Source: Sinotaia quadrata (lineage: Eukaryota; Mollusca; Gastropoda; Architaenioglossa; Viviparidae). Taken from it: 64,000 nucleotides of DNA. Positions 9,930 through 24,900 of the stretch are shown here, one piece after another. Position numbers and translations under genes: made by a program. The DNA lies in assembly GCA_028829895.1 (NCBI GenBank), contig CM054183.1, positions 15,471,975-15,535,974 of the forward strand. The letters are read 5' to 3'. The notes below the pieces were generated by a model, which saw only the letters and a list, made by a program, of their open reading frames with translations, did no database searches and was not told the DNA's origin. Within the stretch, counting starts at the first letter, position 1; each line of letters starts with the position of its first letter.

Positions 9930-12900
9930 GTAATAAGAGCTTGAAAATTTACTTTTCTTTTTCTTTCTTTCTTTTTTTTTTGTTTTTGAACTCAGTATGA
10001 GGTAACAGAATGCCGACGCACAACGCTCTTTAAATATTTTGTTTTGCTTTAAAATCCGATATTTATTATTTCTCCTCTAATCTCTCTCTCCATCCTTACA
10101 CACTTCCCCGACAAGACCTAAGGCGACCTCCCAAAGAAAATAACTGTTTTTGAGTTGGAGACTATACGCTGACTCTGCTGGAGTAATTATGACAACAACC
10201 ATCACACACACACACACATTCGGCAAATATTGCTTCTTATCCATCAAACGTCAGATTATTATGATAACACATTAGGTTGCAGTTACTTAAACTGCTCATT
10301 CATAACACTGTGTAGACATCGCCATTTCATTCAAAATATTCTGATATATATTTTTTTTAATCGTGTAGAGTATGAGCAGTTTTGTTTGTTTCTACGAAGT
10401 TATGAACTATTTCTTTGGTTAATGCACATAAGAAGACATAATAATGCCTTTATTATTCAAATAAAATCTGAAGCTAGTAAAGATGATATGAAATTTGTAA
10501 AAACTGGCTGGAAGGAACTGATTTTTTAACACAGCACATACCTATTTTATTCCTGAATAATAGCTTCAGTGAGTTTGTATACGTGTCTGCAAGACTATGA
10601 CATTTTTTAGAGGTTAGTGCAGTTCGGTGTGACTAATTGTGATAGTAATTAGAGGGAATAAAATGTCTTTTCAAAAAAACTTTGCCATCGGACTCCATAA
10701 ACTATATAAAGGGAATTAAGAGATAATATACAAACTAGACATGGAAACTAAGTTATCTATCAACGGGTTTGAAAAATGCTAGTGATGTCCCTTGCCGACA
10801 GAAATCCCATAACAATAAAAATGGCTACTACCGGGTTTGTTTAAATTAGAAATGTTGATATCATCATTTACCTGCTTCTGAATTGGGGTTTGTTCTAATG
10901 CAAAGGAACTTATTTTGAAAACAAAATATTTTAATTTGCCTTCATAATATTTTAAGGTCAGTATTCGATTAGATTGTTTTTAATTTTTCATGTCACTACA
11001 CCAGTGCAAGTTAGTACATGTTCATCTTGGGAAGTTAACAGCGAACTAATAATTGGAATATATATATATATGCTCTACTTATTGTTATTTACATTGAGTA
11101 ATCTTCATCTTGTGGATGAAATGTTCCTATAAAGAGTTTTGCGTAAAATTAAAGATAATTCCCCTCACCACTTATTTAATCATTTTTATAACTTTACTGT
11201 TTACAACCACTTGCAGCCACTTTATTTGGTTAAACTAAAGTTGCATGCATTTATTTATTTTATTACATACAAATAAATGACATTAATTATTTTTATTTTC
11301 TATAGCTAATTATTTTAAAATAAATAGATAAAATGTAACAACAAGGCAAATGATAGAAGAAAGAGCTCAGCATTTTATGGTATTTTTGGACAAGTTGATA
11401 TAAACATTTAAATCGTAGCTGGGTTAGTCAGTCCCAGTAAATATTATTAAGTATGACATAAACATTATTAGCTTTTATTATTTATTATTCTTTAGTGTGA
11501 AACAAAAACTATAAAATAGCATTAGATTACTGTATTAAATACACTAATAGGTAATACTAATAGTGAGTTTAAATCTATGGAAGGCTTTCCACATGCTTAT
11601 TTGACATAGTAATGGACATATAGTAATGATATAATAAAGAAAATGATTTTTGTTTTTTGAATATTAATGTTTTAGAAAAGAAATACTGGTTTGATTTTTG
11701 TTTAGCCCCTTCTACAGTTATGAGTAAGGTAATCATATAATTACCATCCTGCTTATTTTATCATTGTAATTGTAAATGTAACTGTACATCTGATTGTGGT
11801 AAAAACAAGAATGAATAAAGACCAGTTTTTTTTTATAGTTTCATCTTCATCAGTACATTTAAAGTATTATAAATGTAATTATGAACAAATATGGCAAAAC
11901 TGATACTTGTTCTCTATCTTTTTTTAGCAAAAAATATAATTTCACTTTTCACGTATAAATATAGATGACCTTATAGTTATAGTTGTACCATTAAGTGATT
12001 AACTAATGATGTTTTATTTCACTTTATTTCAAAATCTTTTTTTTAGATCTGTGTGAATTACATGATACTTAAAATATTTTTTGTTCACTTTCAATATTTA
12101 AAAAAAAATTATTTGTTTGCATTATATTATTATCTTTTACTTCTCAAAATTGGATTTAAGTCAGCCAAAAGAAAGCCTTATAAATATAAATATTGATATT
12201 GAACCTGTAAAGTGTAAACTATTAAATAACACTACAGTGAAATTGTAAGCTAATTCCATGCTAATGTACAACACTATTTTGATATCTTTTGGTTTGTTTT
12301 TTTTATGAAAGAAATGGCAAAACTACAGGAAATGATGTTCCAGAACCAGCTTCAGTTCAACCTTAATGTTCCTCTCACCACTTCTCATTTGTCTACTCAT
12401 TTCCATCGACCGCAGCCCATTGTTGTTGAACGCTTTAACAGTGACAGTGCAATGCAACCTCACAGGTTCCCTATGATGCAGATGATGCATAATAAAAGTT
12501 TGCAACAGAACAGAATAAATCAGGATATATCACCAACAGAGTCATTTAAGTTTTCTGTTGTGTCTGAAGATAAACTGGCAGCAGCAGTTCAACTGGCTAA
12601 AAGAGATTTGAAAAATAATAAACTGCAGCAGAAAGCTGAAAAGATTTTAAATGATAACAAAAGAAACACATCTCCTGAAATGAAGATGAAGGAAAACAAA
12701 ATTTATGGACAGAAGTATTGGGAGAGATTGAAGAATGGAAAAAGTGGAGCCAGCAAAAAGGGACAGAGTTCTAGTGCTGGGAAAATGAAGACAAAAGAAC
12801 ATGACAAAAATCGCAAACCTTGGAATTCCAGTGTACAAACAGCACCAATCTCTCCTCTCAGGCAAACTTTTCTTGGTAATAAGAATGCAGACAATTTACC

Positions 12901-15900
12901 AGGTAAGCTAAATACAAAGTTGGCTTAAACAATTTTGTTGTTGTTGAAGATTTTATGATTATTTTGGGGGAAACACTTATAAATAATAAACTATTGAATT
13001 TTTAAAAGAAAATTATCAAAATGTACTTTTTGATGTTTGATATATGCACCTCTGAGTCAGAAACAAAACATTCAAATTTAAACTCTTGCATTGCTGGGCT
13101 TTATTAATTTAACACTTTTAACTCTTGATTGCTAGGCTTTATTAATTTAACACTTTTAACTATTTTCCTTGACATTAATTAATGTTTTATTCCCTCAGTA
13201 TAAATATAATCTAGACATAAACATAGAAGGATAGAAATAGAACAAATTTAAACACAACAAAATAAACTGCAGTATTCTGATGGGATTGTCTTAGGTGAAC
13301 TTTATTGATGTCACCCTTAAATTCGATGGCAAGAAAAGGATTAACAAAACTGGATGAAAGAAGTATGTTTGAAGTTGATTTGTTAGCATTGTCCATTTCT
13401 ACACTCAAGATTGAAGATTTTTAAAAATGTCCATCTTAAGTATGTGATCTGATGATAGATGGCAAAATGTTCTCTGTTAGCATAGTGTTACATATTTATT
13501 GTATTAAAATACTTGGTTAGTCAGTTTTTTATTGTTCTTGTCATGGTATTCCTTACAGCCAGTGGACACAGTCCACCAACACGTGATGCTGTAGGTAAAA
13601 CTAGAGCAGGACATTTGCAGAATGATAGCATCAAGAAACTGAGGTTGGAGATTGAAGCACTGAAGGGACAAGCATTGGCAGGTATTTGAAGATATATTTA
13701 TGATGTAAACCAGTCACATTCAACCATTTCTATTATTTCTAGCTAGGGACAAACCATGTAAAATGTTTAAAATCACAAATTGCTCTAACCATAACCATCA
13801 CAAATCACAAATTGCTATAACCATCTTGATGAAGATGAGGTAGAAAAATTATCTTCTCAGATTTATTTTTATCTGTCTGTTAGGAACTTAAAATATAGAG
13901 ATACATCACTACAGTGATTATTACTAGTATTTAGTAAACTAAAGACATTTTGTCACACCAAGATTTCATTCCTAAGGAGATGTAGTGGTCTGTTAAGGAG
14001 ATGTAGCAGTCTGTTAAGGAGATGTAGCGGTCTGTTAAGGAGATGTAATGGTCTGTTAAGGAGATGTAATGGTCTGTTAAGGAGATGTAGCAGTCTGTTA
14101 AGGAGATGTAGCAGTCTGTTAAGGAGATGTAGCAGTCTGTTAAGGAGATGTAGCAGTCTGTTAAGGAGATGTAGCGGTCTGTTAAGGAGATGTAGTAGTC
14201 ATTTGTCGTGCATGTGGTCCATACTTCGTTGTCTGGTTAAAACCTCTTATGATGTATGGTGATGGTGGTGAACACACAAACAAAATGATGGATGATAAAT
14301 GCCATGATTGACTAAGGATCCCTCCTTAGTTTACAAGTCATCAAATAACAGAAAAAAAGACAATACAATTCAGGATAAATTTACATAAAGATGAGATTAA
14401 AAAAATAGCAAAGAATTTATATTAACAAAATAAAATAAGATAAAAAGACTTAAAGAGATAACAGGATGCAGCCCCAATTGATGTCACAGTACAGGATATA
14501 GCCTTTACATAATTCAAAGACTACTTGTTAATTCATATAATTCATTCAGAAACAGTTTACACCAGTTCTTACAAATTGTACACACTGTTCATAATCTTGT
14601 CAGGTTGATACAGTGTCCTCTCATGAATAGTCTCTGTGTATCATGAATAGTCTCTGTGTATCGTTCCACTGGTTGATTCAGTTTCTTTCACTGAAAGTTA
14701 ATAACAGTGTATCTGAAGGAACAAGTCAAACAAAGTCTGTGAATAAATATATTATATACAATGCCTTTCAGATGAAAATCCTATATGACAACAAAATCAA
14801 ACTACCCTATTATCAACTCATCTCCATAGAACTCAGTTCTAATCATAATCAGTCATAAATAAATTTTGATCACAATCTACTTTGATCTTCATATCTATAG
14901 CTGTCTACTAAGCTTTAACTGAAGCAGTGACATCATGCAACCACGCACTGTGTCATTGTCCCCCTTCCGAAGCAGGTTTAATGAGTACTTGCTTTCAAGG
15001 ACCTGAAGAAAGCTCAAAATCAAACTTGAAAACTAGATTGTTCTCAAGGAGATGCAATAGTCTGTTTTACACTAAGATTGTTCTCAAGGAGATGTGGTAG
15101 TCTGTTTTACACTAAGATTGTTCTCAAGGAGATGTGGTAGTCTGTTTTACACTAAGAGTAAGATTGTTCTCAAGGAGATGCAGTAGTCTGTTTTACACTA
15201 AGATTGTTCTCAAGGAGATGCAGTAGTCTGTTTTACACTAAGATTGTTCTCAAGGAGATGTAATATTCCATCTCACCCAAAGATTGCACTAGTTTGCCTA
15301 CTACTGCTCTCATTGAAGTTTAGAAATTTGTGTCACATTGTTCTTGAAAGTTTGGATAGGCAACTTTGGATCACTGGATTGCTGTACCACTGCATTCAGA
15401 GTTATCGGTTTGACTAAACAAAACTTAACTCTGTAATAACTAACAGTGAAGTTCTTCTAAAAGATAACCAACTATTCATAATAGCTCTGATGGTAATTTT
15501 TAGTTTTATTATGTGGCAATATTAATTATGTTTCATATGATAATAATAACCTTTATAACAGAGGATTCAGTGAGCTATTTTAAGATTTCTAAATCTCATG
15601 CCTAACTCTTTATACTCACAAATTAATCCTTGGCCACAATGGTGATAATAATTAGAACATTGAACCTATCAATCATTGTTTCCTCTCAGTGAAAAAGAAT
15701 CCAATGTATCTCAACACAAATCAGATAAACAAGTTGGTTGGTGTCTTATTCACCACTGTAGTAGAGATTGCTTCCTTCATTGATTAAATTATATATATAT
15801 GTGCACATTTTAACCCACATTCATATATTCTTTTTACAAAAATGATGACTTTTAATACAATAAAATATGAGGTTTCTTACAGTCTAAAAGTATTAATTTG

Positions 15901-18900
15901 TACTGAAATAAATGTTTGACATTTACATTATTTTCTTTTCTAACATTATATTTCCAGCAATCACAGCAAGAGATCATAGCCCACCAATATTGAAAACAAA
16001 AAGCAAATCCAGAGTGCAAAATGTACCAGATGATGAGATTGAGAAATTTCAGCTTGAGATGGAGGCGTATCTGAAGAAGATTGAGTCTCTCAAACGTAGG
16101 GCACTCTCAGGTACTTGGTGTCGTAGTATAATACATATTTATATATATAAACCTGCCATCTGTCTTCTTGGCAGCATAGTACAATATATAGTACCCTGGC
16201 ATCTGTCTTCTTGGCATCATAGTACAATGTATAGTACCCTGCCATCTGTCTTGACATCATAGTATAATACTTAATACTATGACATCTGTCTTCTTGGTAT
16301 CATAGTATAATACATAATACCATCCCATCTGTCTTGCTCTATATCAGCACCCGTTTTGTGTCTTTATTAACCTAAAATCAATAAATGATTTGTATAATAA
16401 CTGAACTTTCAAGGTTTTATGCTTTTCTTTTTCCTTTAAACACTATCTCTTCAAGTTTTCTTCCATTTTGCAACAGAATGGCTCTAACATTAGGAGTTAT
16501 CAGCATCACTTTACAGCCAGCCATCATGCTCCTAGTATTTTAGCCATGCCAAAGTGAGAATAGATATCAAGAAATTCAGAGTGGAAGAGGTCTGTCTTCC
16601 ACACACAGTCCCAGCAGACAAACAAAACAAGTTTTTTCTTCTTATTTTGTGGTTAGAAATTCATATGCCAGCCTGCTGCTCATTTTTCTAATCTCATTGC
16701 TTATCTAACCTAAAGGCCTGCTTATTTCAGCACTTTGGGAATGGGTGATATTTGAGAAAGATAGAAGACTGGCATGATGGGATGTTTGTTAGACACTCCA
16801 TGAATCCATTATTTGGCTTGGAATTGGAACTGACAGATAACTATTAGTTTCAAAATGCTTAATTAACATTCCAGAAAAGTATTCTTTATAAATATGTATT
16901 TGTTGTCTGTGTCTTTCTTTGGTTGTATACTTATATTTACACTTATACTCTTAGCACATAGATATTTTAATACTATAAACATTTTACTATTAATTGTTTA
17001 CAGTTCATTTTTAAAAAAGTATTTTTTGTGGAATTTTCTTTACTCTACCATAATATTTTACTCGGATTTTGTGTACTCCACCATATATTTTTATTCATCT
17101 ATATAATAAATCCTTATTTAACTAATTTGTGCCCTACATTAATTTCTTTGTACTTATCTGTATCAGTGTATGAGTTTTATATTCATATAATGTTGCTGCT
17201 TTCTCTCCTTATTTTTTTTTAATGTGATTTCCATTATTTTAAATAATTGCCTGACTTCATCAGAGTGTCTTATTTCTGATATATTTCTGAAATATAATAT
17301 ATATTCTGTTACTTTTAACCACCTTGTAATTTTCTCCATACTCTTCAGTTCTGTAAGAGTAACATTAATTGATATTATTTAATGTTGTCTACAGATTGAG
17401 TGGTTCACACAGCCATCATTTATTAGCTCTGATTCTTGACCTGTGCTGTTGTGATAATATTCTAGCACTCTAGTCTTATTGTGCTTGTTATAGCTGTTTG
17501 TAGTTCTCCTGTAATACTAATAGTTTCATCTGTTTCTTGTTCTCCAGTCTTTTAGTACTTGTTTAACCTGTTGTCTCTAGTTCTGCAGTATTTTTGTTTT
17601 TATGTTGTCTCTAGTTCTGCAATATTTTTGTTTTTTTATGTTGTCTCTAGTTCTGCAGTATTTTTGTTTTTATGTTGTCTCTAGTTCTGCAATATTTTTT
17701 GTTTTTTTTGTCTCTAGTTCTGCAGTATCCTACTTTTGTTTTTTTATGTTGTTTCTACTATATTCTAGTTGTGCAATACTTTAGTTTTTCATGTTGCCTC
17801 CAGTTCTGCAGTACTTTTGTTTTTATGTTGTCTCTGATTCTGCAGTACTTTTGTTTTTATGTTGTCTCTAGTTCTCCAGTACTTTAGTTTTTTATGTTGT
17901 CTCTAGTTCTCCATTACTTTAGTTTTTCATGTTGTCTCTTGTTCTACAGTACTTTTGTTTTTTTACGTTGTCTCTGATTGCAGTGATTCTGCAGTACATT
18001 CATTTTTTATGTTGTCTCTAGCTCTCCAGTACTTTAGTTTTTCATGTTGTCTCTAGTTTTGCAGCACTTGCTTATTCTGTTGTCTCTAGTTCTCCAGTGC
18101 TTTTGTTTAACCTGTTGTCTCAAGTGGTCTAAGCCATGTGTACTTATTTTATCTGTTGTCTTCTTTCTGCCTAGTTAGTGATCACTATGCCTGTTTTTTG
18201 TTAATTTTTCATTTAACATAGCTGTTCTCTTCATTCTTGTTTGTCAATTGTATGTTTCAGAAATTTTTATTTGATTTTCTCCTTTTCTGTCTTTATTTAA
18301 GTTTATTGTGTTGTGCACATATTTCAGTTTAAGACAGTAATCATGCCTAACTGCAATGTTTTCTTTCTTTTTGTGTTTCAGAGAAGTCCAGAGAACCATT
18401 AACTATAGAAAAGCTTGGTAAACTTTCAAAACATCCTGGTTACAGTGATAAAGGTTCAAACCTTATTTAATAAAACAACAAATATAAACAATTTATGATT
18501 TATGAGTTTATAGTAAAATATAACAAATCAACAAGCATAAGACACTCATTTTAACAAAGAAAGATAAGTAATGTATAAAACCTTTGTATATTATATTGTA
18601 AAAATATAATAGAACAATTTATAAAGCAATCATTTTGAGTTCAAAAACAGAAATGTACCTTATAGAAATTATATGAATGATATAAGAGCAAATTTTCCAG
18701 AGTTTTTTTTTCCTTCTTTGCTTAATTTGTTTATGATTGTCAGTGATAGAAGAGATTTTGCCTTAATAAAACTTTTAGTAAAAGCTCTAATCTGAAAGCA
18801 GTTGCTGCCATAGAAAGGAAATCTTTATAAAATAAAATAAAATTTTGTTCTGTTAATATTGTGATTGAATTATGTAAATCTTTCTGCTCACAATTTAATT

Positions 18901-21900
18901 TTCAATTCTGATTTACAAAGGTTTGAAAGAATATTTTCTTAAATTGTAACTAATAATAGGACTTTTATACCATAAGTAACAATAGTGTGTGCTGTGTACC
19001 ATAAGTAATATTAGTGTGTACATATATACCACTATTAACAACAGTATGTGTATATATACCATAAATACAGCAGTATTTGTACCATAACTAACAATAATAT
19101 ATAACATAACTTTACAATAGTGTGTATACCATAACAATTGTGTGTACATGTACATTTGCTAACAATAGTGTGTGTGTGTTTATGTAGCACCAACAACAAT
19201 GTACATGTACATTAACTAACAATAGTATGTATGTGTATTGTAGCTAACAATAGTGTGAATGTGTACCATATATAACAAAACTGTATATGTGTACCATATT
19301 CAACAGTGTGTATGTGTACCATAACTAACAAGAGTATGTATGTGTATCATAACTAGCAATAGTGTGTATGTGTACCATATTTAACAGTGTGTTTGTGTAT
19401 CATAACTAACAAGAGTATGTATGTGTATCATTAATAGTGTGTATGTGTACATTTCTAACATATCTAACAGTGTGTACATGTATCATGGCAACATAACTAC
19501 TAACAGTAATGTGTACATATATCATGGCAAACAATAATGTGTCATGTACCATAGCTATAGGTAATCTTGATGAATTATGTGCATTATATTAACTCTCTTC
19601 AAATGGCATCATAGAAAAATCATCCACATGTTGACGACACCTAGCATTTTACTTTAAATACTAGTTGTACATCAAAATTAAAAGTTAATTTATATAAAAG
19701 AAATTTATATATATAAAATGTTATATTTTATTATTCCTTGTTCATAATCTCACGTTAATAATTGTAAACAATAGATCTGTACTTGGCCACCATCTTGAAT
19801 TTTTCACGAATGGTATAACACTTGCTTCATGAAAATTGTTCTAATTAATTCTGATTATGATTATGAGCCTGATACTGAGCTGGATTCAGGTGGCAGTTAA
19901 GATACTATTGCTCCAGATTTGATCAGGAATGCTCCAAATGGAGAAAGTTTATTCATTTTTTTGTTTGTAAATTTTCTGTAGCATTGGTAGGAGGTCAATT
20001 TATATTAAGATTTTATTCATTACAGTTAGTTTTTATACTTCCATTTACAAAATTACATCTTTTAAATTAGAATAATATAGGTTTTTCACATGAAAAGTTT
20101 ATGTGTGAAATTGCCGATTTTCAAGCTCTAGAAACATGCCTTTCTTCAGCACTAATCGCCATGATCTATATACTGGGGAAATCCTCATAACTCCTCCCTC
20201 CCCCCCGGCCTTCAGTTTTCATGCTCTTTATTATATATAACAGGGTTACATATCACTTTTCATCCTGTTGTTGTTTTAGCACTATTGCATTCACAGTAAA
20301 ATATTTGTCTGTTATCAGGTATTGCTTAGTTTCACCAATATACTTCTATGTACAGCCATATGAATCTTTATTATATATAACAGGCTTACATATAACTTTT
20401 CATCATGCTGTTGTTTTAGCACTATTGCATTCACAGTAAAATATTTGTCTGTTATCAGGTATTGCTTAGTTTCACCAGTGTACTTCTATGTACTTTCATA
20501 TGAATGCTCTTTATAAGATACATATAACTTTTCATCATGCTTTTAATTACTAATGCTAGGGCCATTGAATTTGACTTAACCTGCTTCTTTCTTTCAAAAG
20601 TTATATAGAAATAATTATTAACTTGTAGCTTGGAAGAATAATTTTATCCTAAGGTAATAATTAACTTACAGCTTAAGAGAATAATTTTCTCCAATATCAT
20701 CATTAACTTATAACTTTGAAGAATAATTTTCTCCTAAACTTAATTTACAAGTATCCTGTGATATGTACATTAATGCCTTGAATGGTTCGTTAAACTTAAG
20801 TTGGGAGCTAGATAGTAACGTGCTTTAGGCACAGGCCTTGCAAAAGTTATAAAGCACTTGGGAATTTTAATTAAGTGTTAATAAAAAATCTTTACAAATG
20901 TACTTATTTATTTAGTAAAGTTTACAAAGCACTTAAAGATTTTAATTAAGTGTTAATAAAAATGAACAAATTTATTTAGTAAATGTGGGATCAATCTTGG
21001 TAGGAAAGTTCTATGATATTTAAAGATGTAGTATTAAATCCTGCTCACTGCTAGCATTTTATTTTGCTCTCCATGAATCATAACAGATGATAGGAAAGCA
21101 CTTTTGAGGACTAGTGTGAGAGCACTCTTGAAAGAGTTAGAACCTTCAGAAAACCTGAAGCACAAACCAGACCATTTTCAACAACGAAACTTTCCTTCAA
21201 ACATTTTCACAAAAAAGCAGCCTGTGAAAAAAGGACTCTTGCTTCCAGGAAAACTAAGGGTGAGTGAAGTGTCAGGATTTTCTCTTCCTTAGCATTTTTA
21301 TTTTGTAGTTATTACATCTAATGTTTCTTAATCGTCTGCACTACCATTAACTATGCTTGAGCACTGACACTAGAACTTTTGATTGCACTGTTGAGAGATT
21401 TGGTTACAGTGGTTATAGATTAAGTGTATATGAGATAAACGAATGTTTATCCATTAGACCATTAGAGTCTGTTTTGCTTTACTGTTAACATTATGGAGAG
21501 TAAGAACCGGTAAGTGTATATCAGATAAACGACTATTTATCCATTCGACCATTAGAGTCTGTTTTGCTTTACTGTTATCATTCTGGAGAGTAAGAACCAG
21601 TAAGGAGTTTTATTCTTTGCTTTGAAGACTCACTTGTATGTTTTAATTTTAAGATGGTTTGCAAATCCACTAAAAGATGTTTTCACTTATTAATTTCTGG
21701 TGGTTTTAATGCTTATTTGAGCAGTAATTAGTCAAAATTCAACTGCCTTCACTGTGTATAAGGTATGACATAAAAACTTGGGGACTGACTATTTCTTCAA
21801 AATTTGACAGCACATAGTGAATTGGGACTTGTAGCTGCACGCTCATTGACTTATCTATGCACTGATGTCTATGTTTATCTGTTTATCTGCAGTCTGAATT

Positions 21901-24900
21901 AGCATATGTTGAATATAATGTTTCAACTCTTTGCCCCATATTAAAATGAGTGATTTTACTGAGAGGAAAATTAAGGAAAGTGCAACAGAAACTTAGTAAT
22001 TGTTACAATTTTTTTTTAAAGTTGCTATGTGTCATTAGAATTTTCTGTGGTTTCGCAAGGTTTAAAATTGAAAACCACATACCAACCATTGATGATCCAA
22101 ATTTCTTGCAGGCCTTCAACTCCAAAATAAATAATACATTTATTTCTGTGCATTATCTGGACAGAAGTGATCAACATTTAACTTTATTCGCTTGAACACA
22201 AGATTGGGAATGCAGCGTTATGTAGCCAGGTTTGTGCCTCATATTGATGATCAGACAGAGCAAGATCTTTATCAGTGTGCTTCTCTGGCTCATTTTGATT
22301 CTTCTGTCCCTACTGATGATAAATAACAGCTGTATGGTTATGGCCAGGAAACAAAGGCCCATTCTTCTGTCCCTACTGATGATAAATAACAGCTGTATGG
22401 TTATGGCCAGGAAACAAAGGCCCATTCTTCTGACCCTACTGGTGATAAATAACAGCTGTATGGTTATAGCTAGGAAACAAAGGCCCATTCTTCTGTCCCT
22501 ACTGGTGATAAATAACAGCTGTATGGTTATGGCCAGGAAACAAAGGCCCATTCTTCTGTCCCTACTGGTGATAAATAACAGCTGTATGGTTATGGCCAGG
22601 AAACAAAGGCCCATTCTTCTGTCCCTACTGTTGATAAATAACAGCTGTATGGTTATGGCCAGGAAACAAAGGCCCATTCTTCTGTCCCTACTGGTGATAA
22701 ATAACAGCTGTATAGTTATGGCCAGGAAACAAAGGCCCATTCTTCTGTCCCTACTGGTGATAAATAACAGCTGTATGGTTATGGCCAGGAAACAAAGGCC
22801 CATTCTTCTGTCCCTACTGGTGATAAATAACAGCTGTATGGTTATGGCCAGGAAACAAAGGCCCATTCTTCTGTCCCTACTGGTGATAAATAACAGCTGT
22901 ATGGTTATGGCCAGGAAACAAAGGCCCATTCTTCTGTTGCTGTTGGTGATGAATCATGGGTGTATAGTTATGTCCGGGAAACAAAAGCCCACTTTTCAGT
23001 TCCATTTTTCAGGATATTTTATATGTATCGTTTTAATTTGTATAGAGATAATGTGTATTATTTTCTGTTGATTTAAATAATGTTTATGTGATGTGCACTA
23101 GCAATCAGAATGTGTAATGCTATGTTCAGAGATATATCGTAATGATTTGATTTATAACTTTTAACTCATAAGAGTATAGTTTAGAATATTTTATTCCAAG
23201 TTTCATAACTGTTGAAGTTCAATTAATAACTGTAAGACCACCTAATTCTGATTGATACCTGTGCGAATAATAGATACGTCTATATTGATGCTGATAGAAA
23301 TGGGATATTTCTTTACAGCGGGTTTCATTCTGGGCTTTAAAGCTAGCCTAATGAATAAACTGACTGCTAGGCCTCACTCACCAATTTTTGACGCAAGAAA
23401 AATATCTGTTTTCTTTTCCCCTGTAATTTCAGCTTCACCTAATTTTACTTCAAATTATTATTTCCCAAGTAAGTACATGAAATTTTTTCTTTGTATCAAT
23501 ATTTGTCTTGACTTAATGTTTTTTTTTTAATAATTTTAATAAAAACTGTTTACAGTAATTTATAATGCTTTTCTAGGTTAAAAGGCAAAAGCTGCTGAAT
23601 TCAGTACAACAGAGACATCAATTTAACACGCACTTTGCTGACCCCACAATCACTGCAAATCTCAAAGCTTCCACCCACCTGTATAACCCTGTCACAGAGC
23701 CTCGCTCATTATCAGCTCCTCCTTCACCCAGAGGAAGGTAAGGCAGAAAGAAATTTCTAGACACTAAGTCAGTTTTAGAATCTTTTCAACAACAACAAAA
23801 AAAATGTGCATGCATGCGATAAAATATATGTGGAAACTCTTTTCATCGTTTAGCCAACAGCTTGAGATCATAAGTTCGATCCTTTATACTAGTGATAATT
23901 AGCTCATGGTCCATGGTTACTTTTTCAGTAGTCCATAGTGCCTGTTGTAGTGGTTCATAAGACTTTTTTCAGCAGTCCATAGTGACTTTTAATGGTCCAT
24001 AGTTTGGGTGGTCCTTGGTAGCTTTTTTGGTGGTCCATGGTGATTTTTTTAGTGGTCCATGGTGACTTTTTCAGTGGTCTGTGATGCCTTTTTTGGGGTC
24101 CATGGTGACAATTTTAGTGGTCCACTCAAATTAAGGTCAAAATCATGCGTAGCCAGCATGCACCATTGTTGTGACATTGTGTTTACAAACATGACTTGGA
24201 GTTACCACCCCAAATCTATCAGCATTTGAGTCAGATATATTTTGCCATGGGCATCAACTTACCTGTGTCAGATTGGGTTGTTGTGTTTGTTGCATATTAA
24301 TTCAGAATGAAGGAACTGGCTTGCAATGACAAACACTATTATTAATTAGAAGGAACTGGCTTGCAGTGACAAACACTATTATTAATTAGAAGGAACTGGC
24401 TTGCAGTGACAAACACTATTATTAATTAGAAGGAACTGGCTTGCAGTGACTAACACTATTAATTAGAAGGAACTGGCTTGCAGTGACTAACACTATTAAT
24501 TAGAAGGAACTGGCTTGCAGTGAAAAGTACCATTAATTGTGCATCATCAAGTGTCACTCCAGACATGGAAAAACTGCTCAATGATGAAAGAATGCAAACA
24601 TTTAGTAATAAATAAATAAATTTCAAACCAGAATGGGTCTGCTCAATTCAGTCATGTCTCAACAAACATAAAAAAGAAAGTGGGGAATTGGGCAATCCAT
24701 TCATATTTTTTTATTGGCCTGGTAGTCCATGGAAATGAGTTGAAAATCAGAGTTTTACACAATTTAAGAGCCGTTTAAAAACTTACAGGCCTTTGGAAAC
24801 AAAGATTTATAATGCCTAACTCTGTAAAAAAATGTTAAAATCAAAGTATGACTGTAATAGTATGTCACTTTTCTATTTCTCCTGTACATCCATTTAGCGT

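Noticed and set aside
10230..10529. 99-codon plus-strand open frame
   Set aside because: No motif or splice context and AT-rich chance composition; it lies in the presumed first intron of KIAA0753.
22171..23071. Long open frames on both strands (252 and 279 codons)
   Set aside because: Both are products of the 63-bp minisatellite within a KIAA0753 intron. The peptides are pure 21-residue repeats with no domain.
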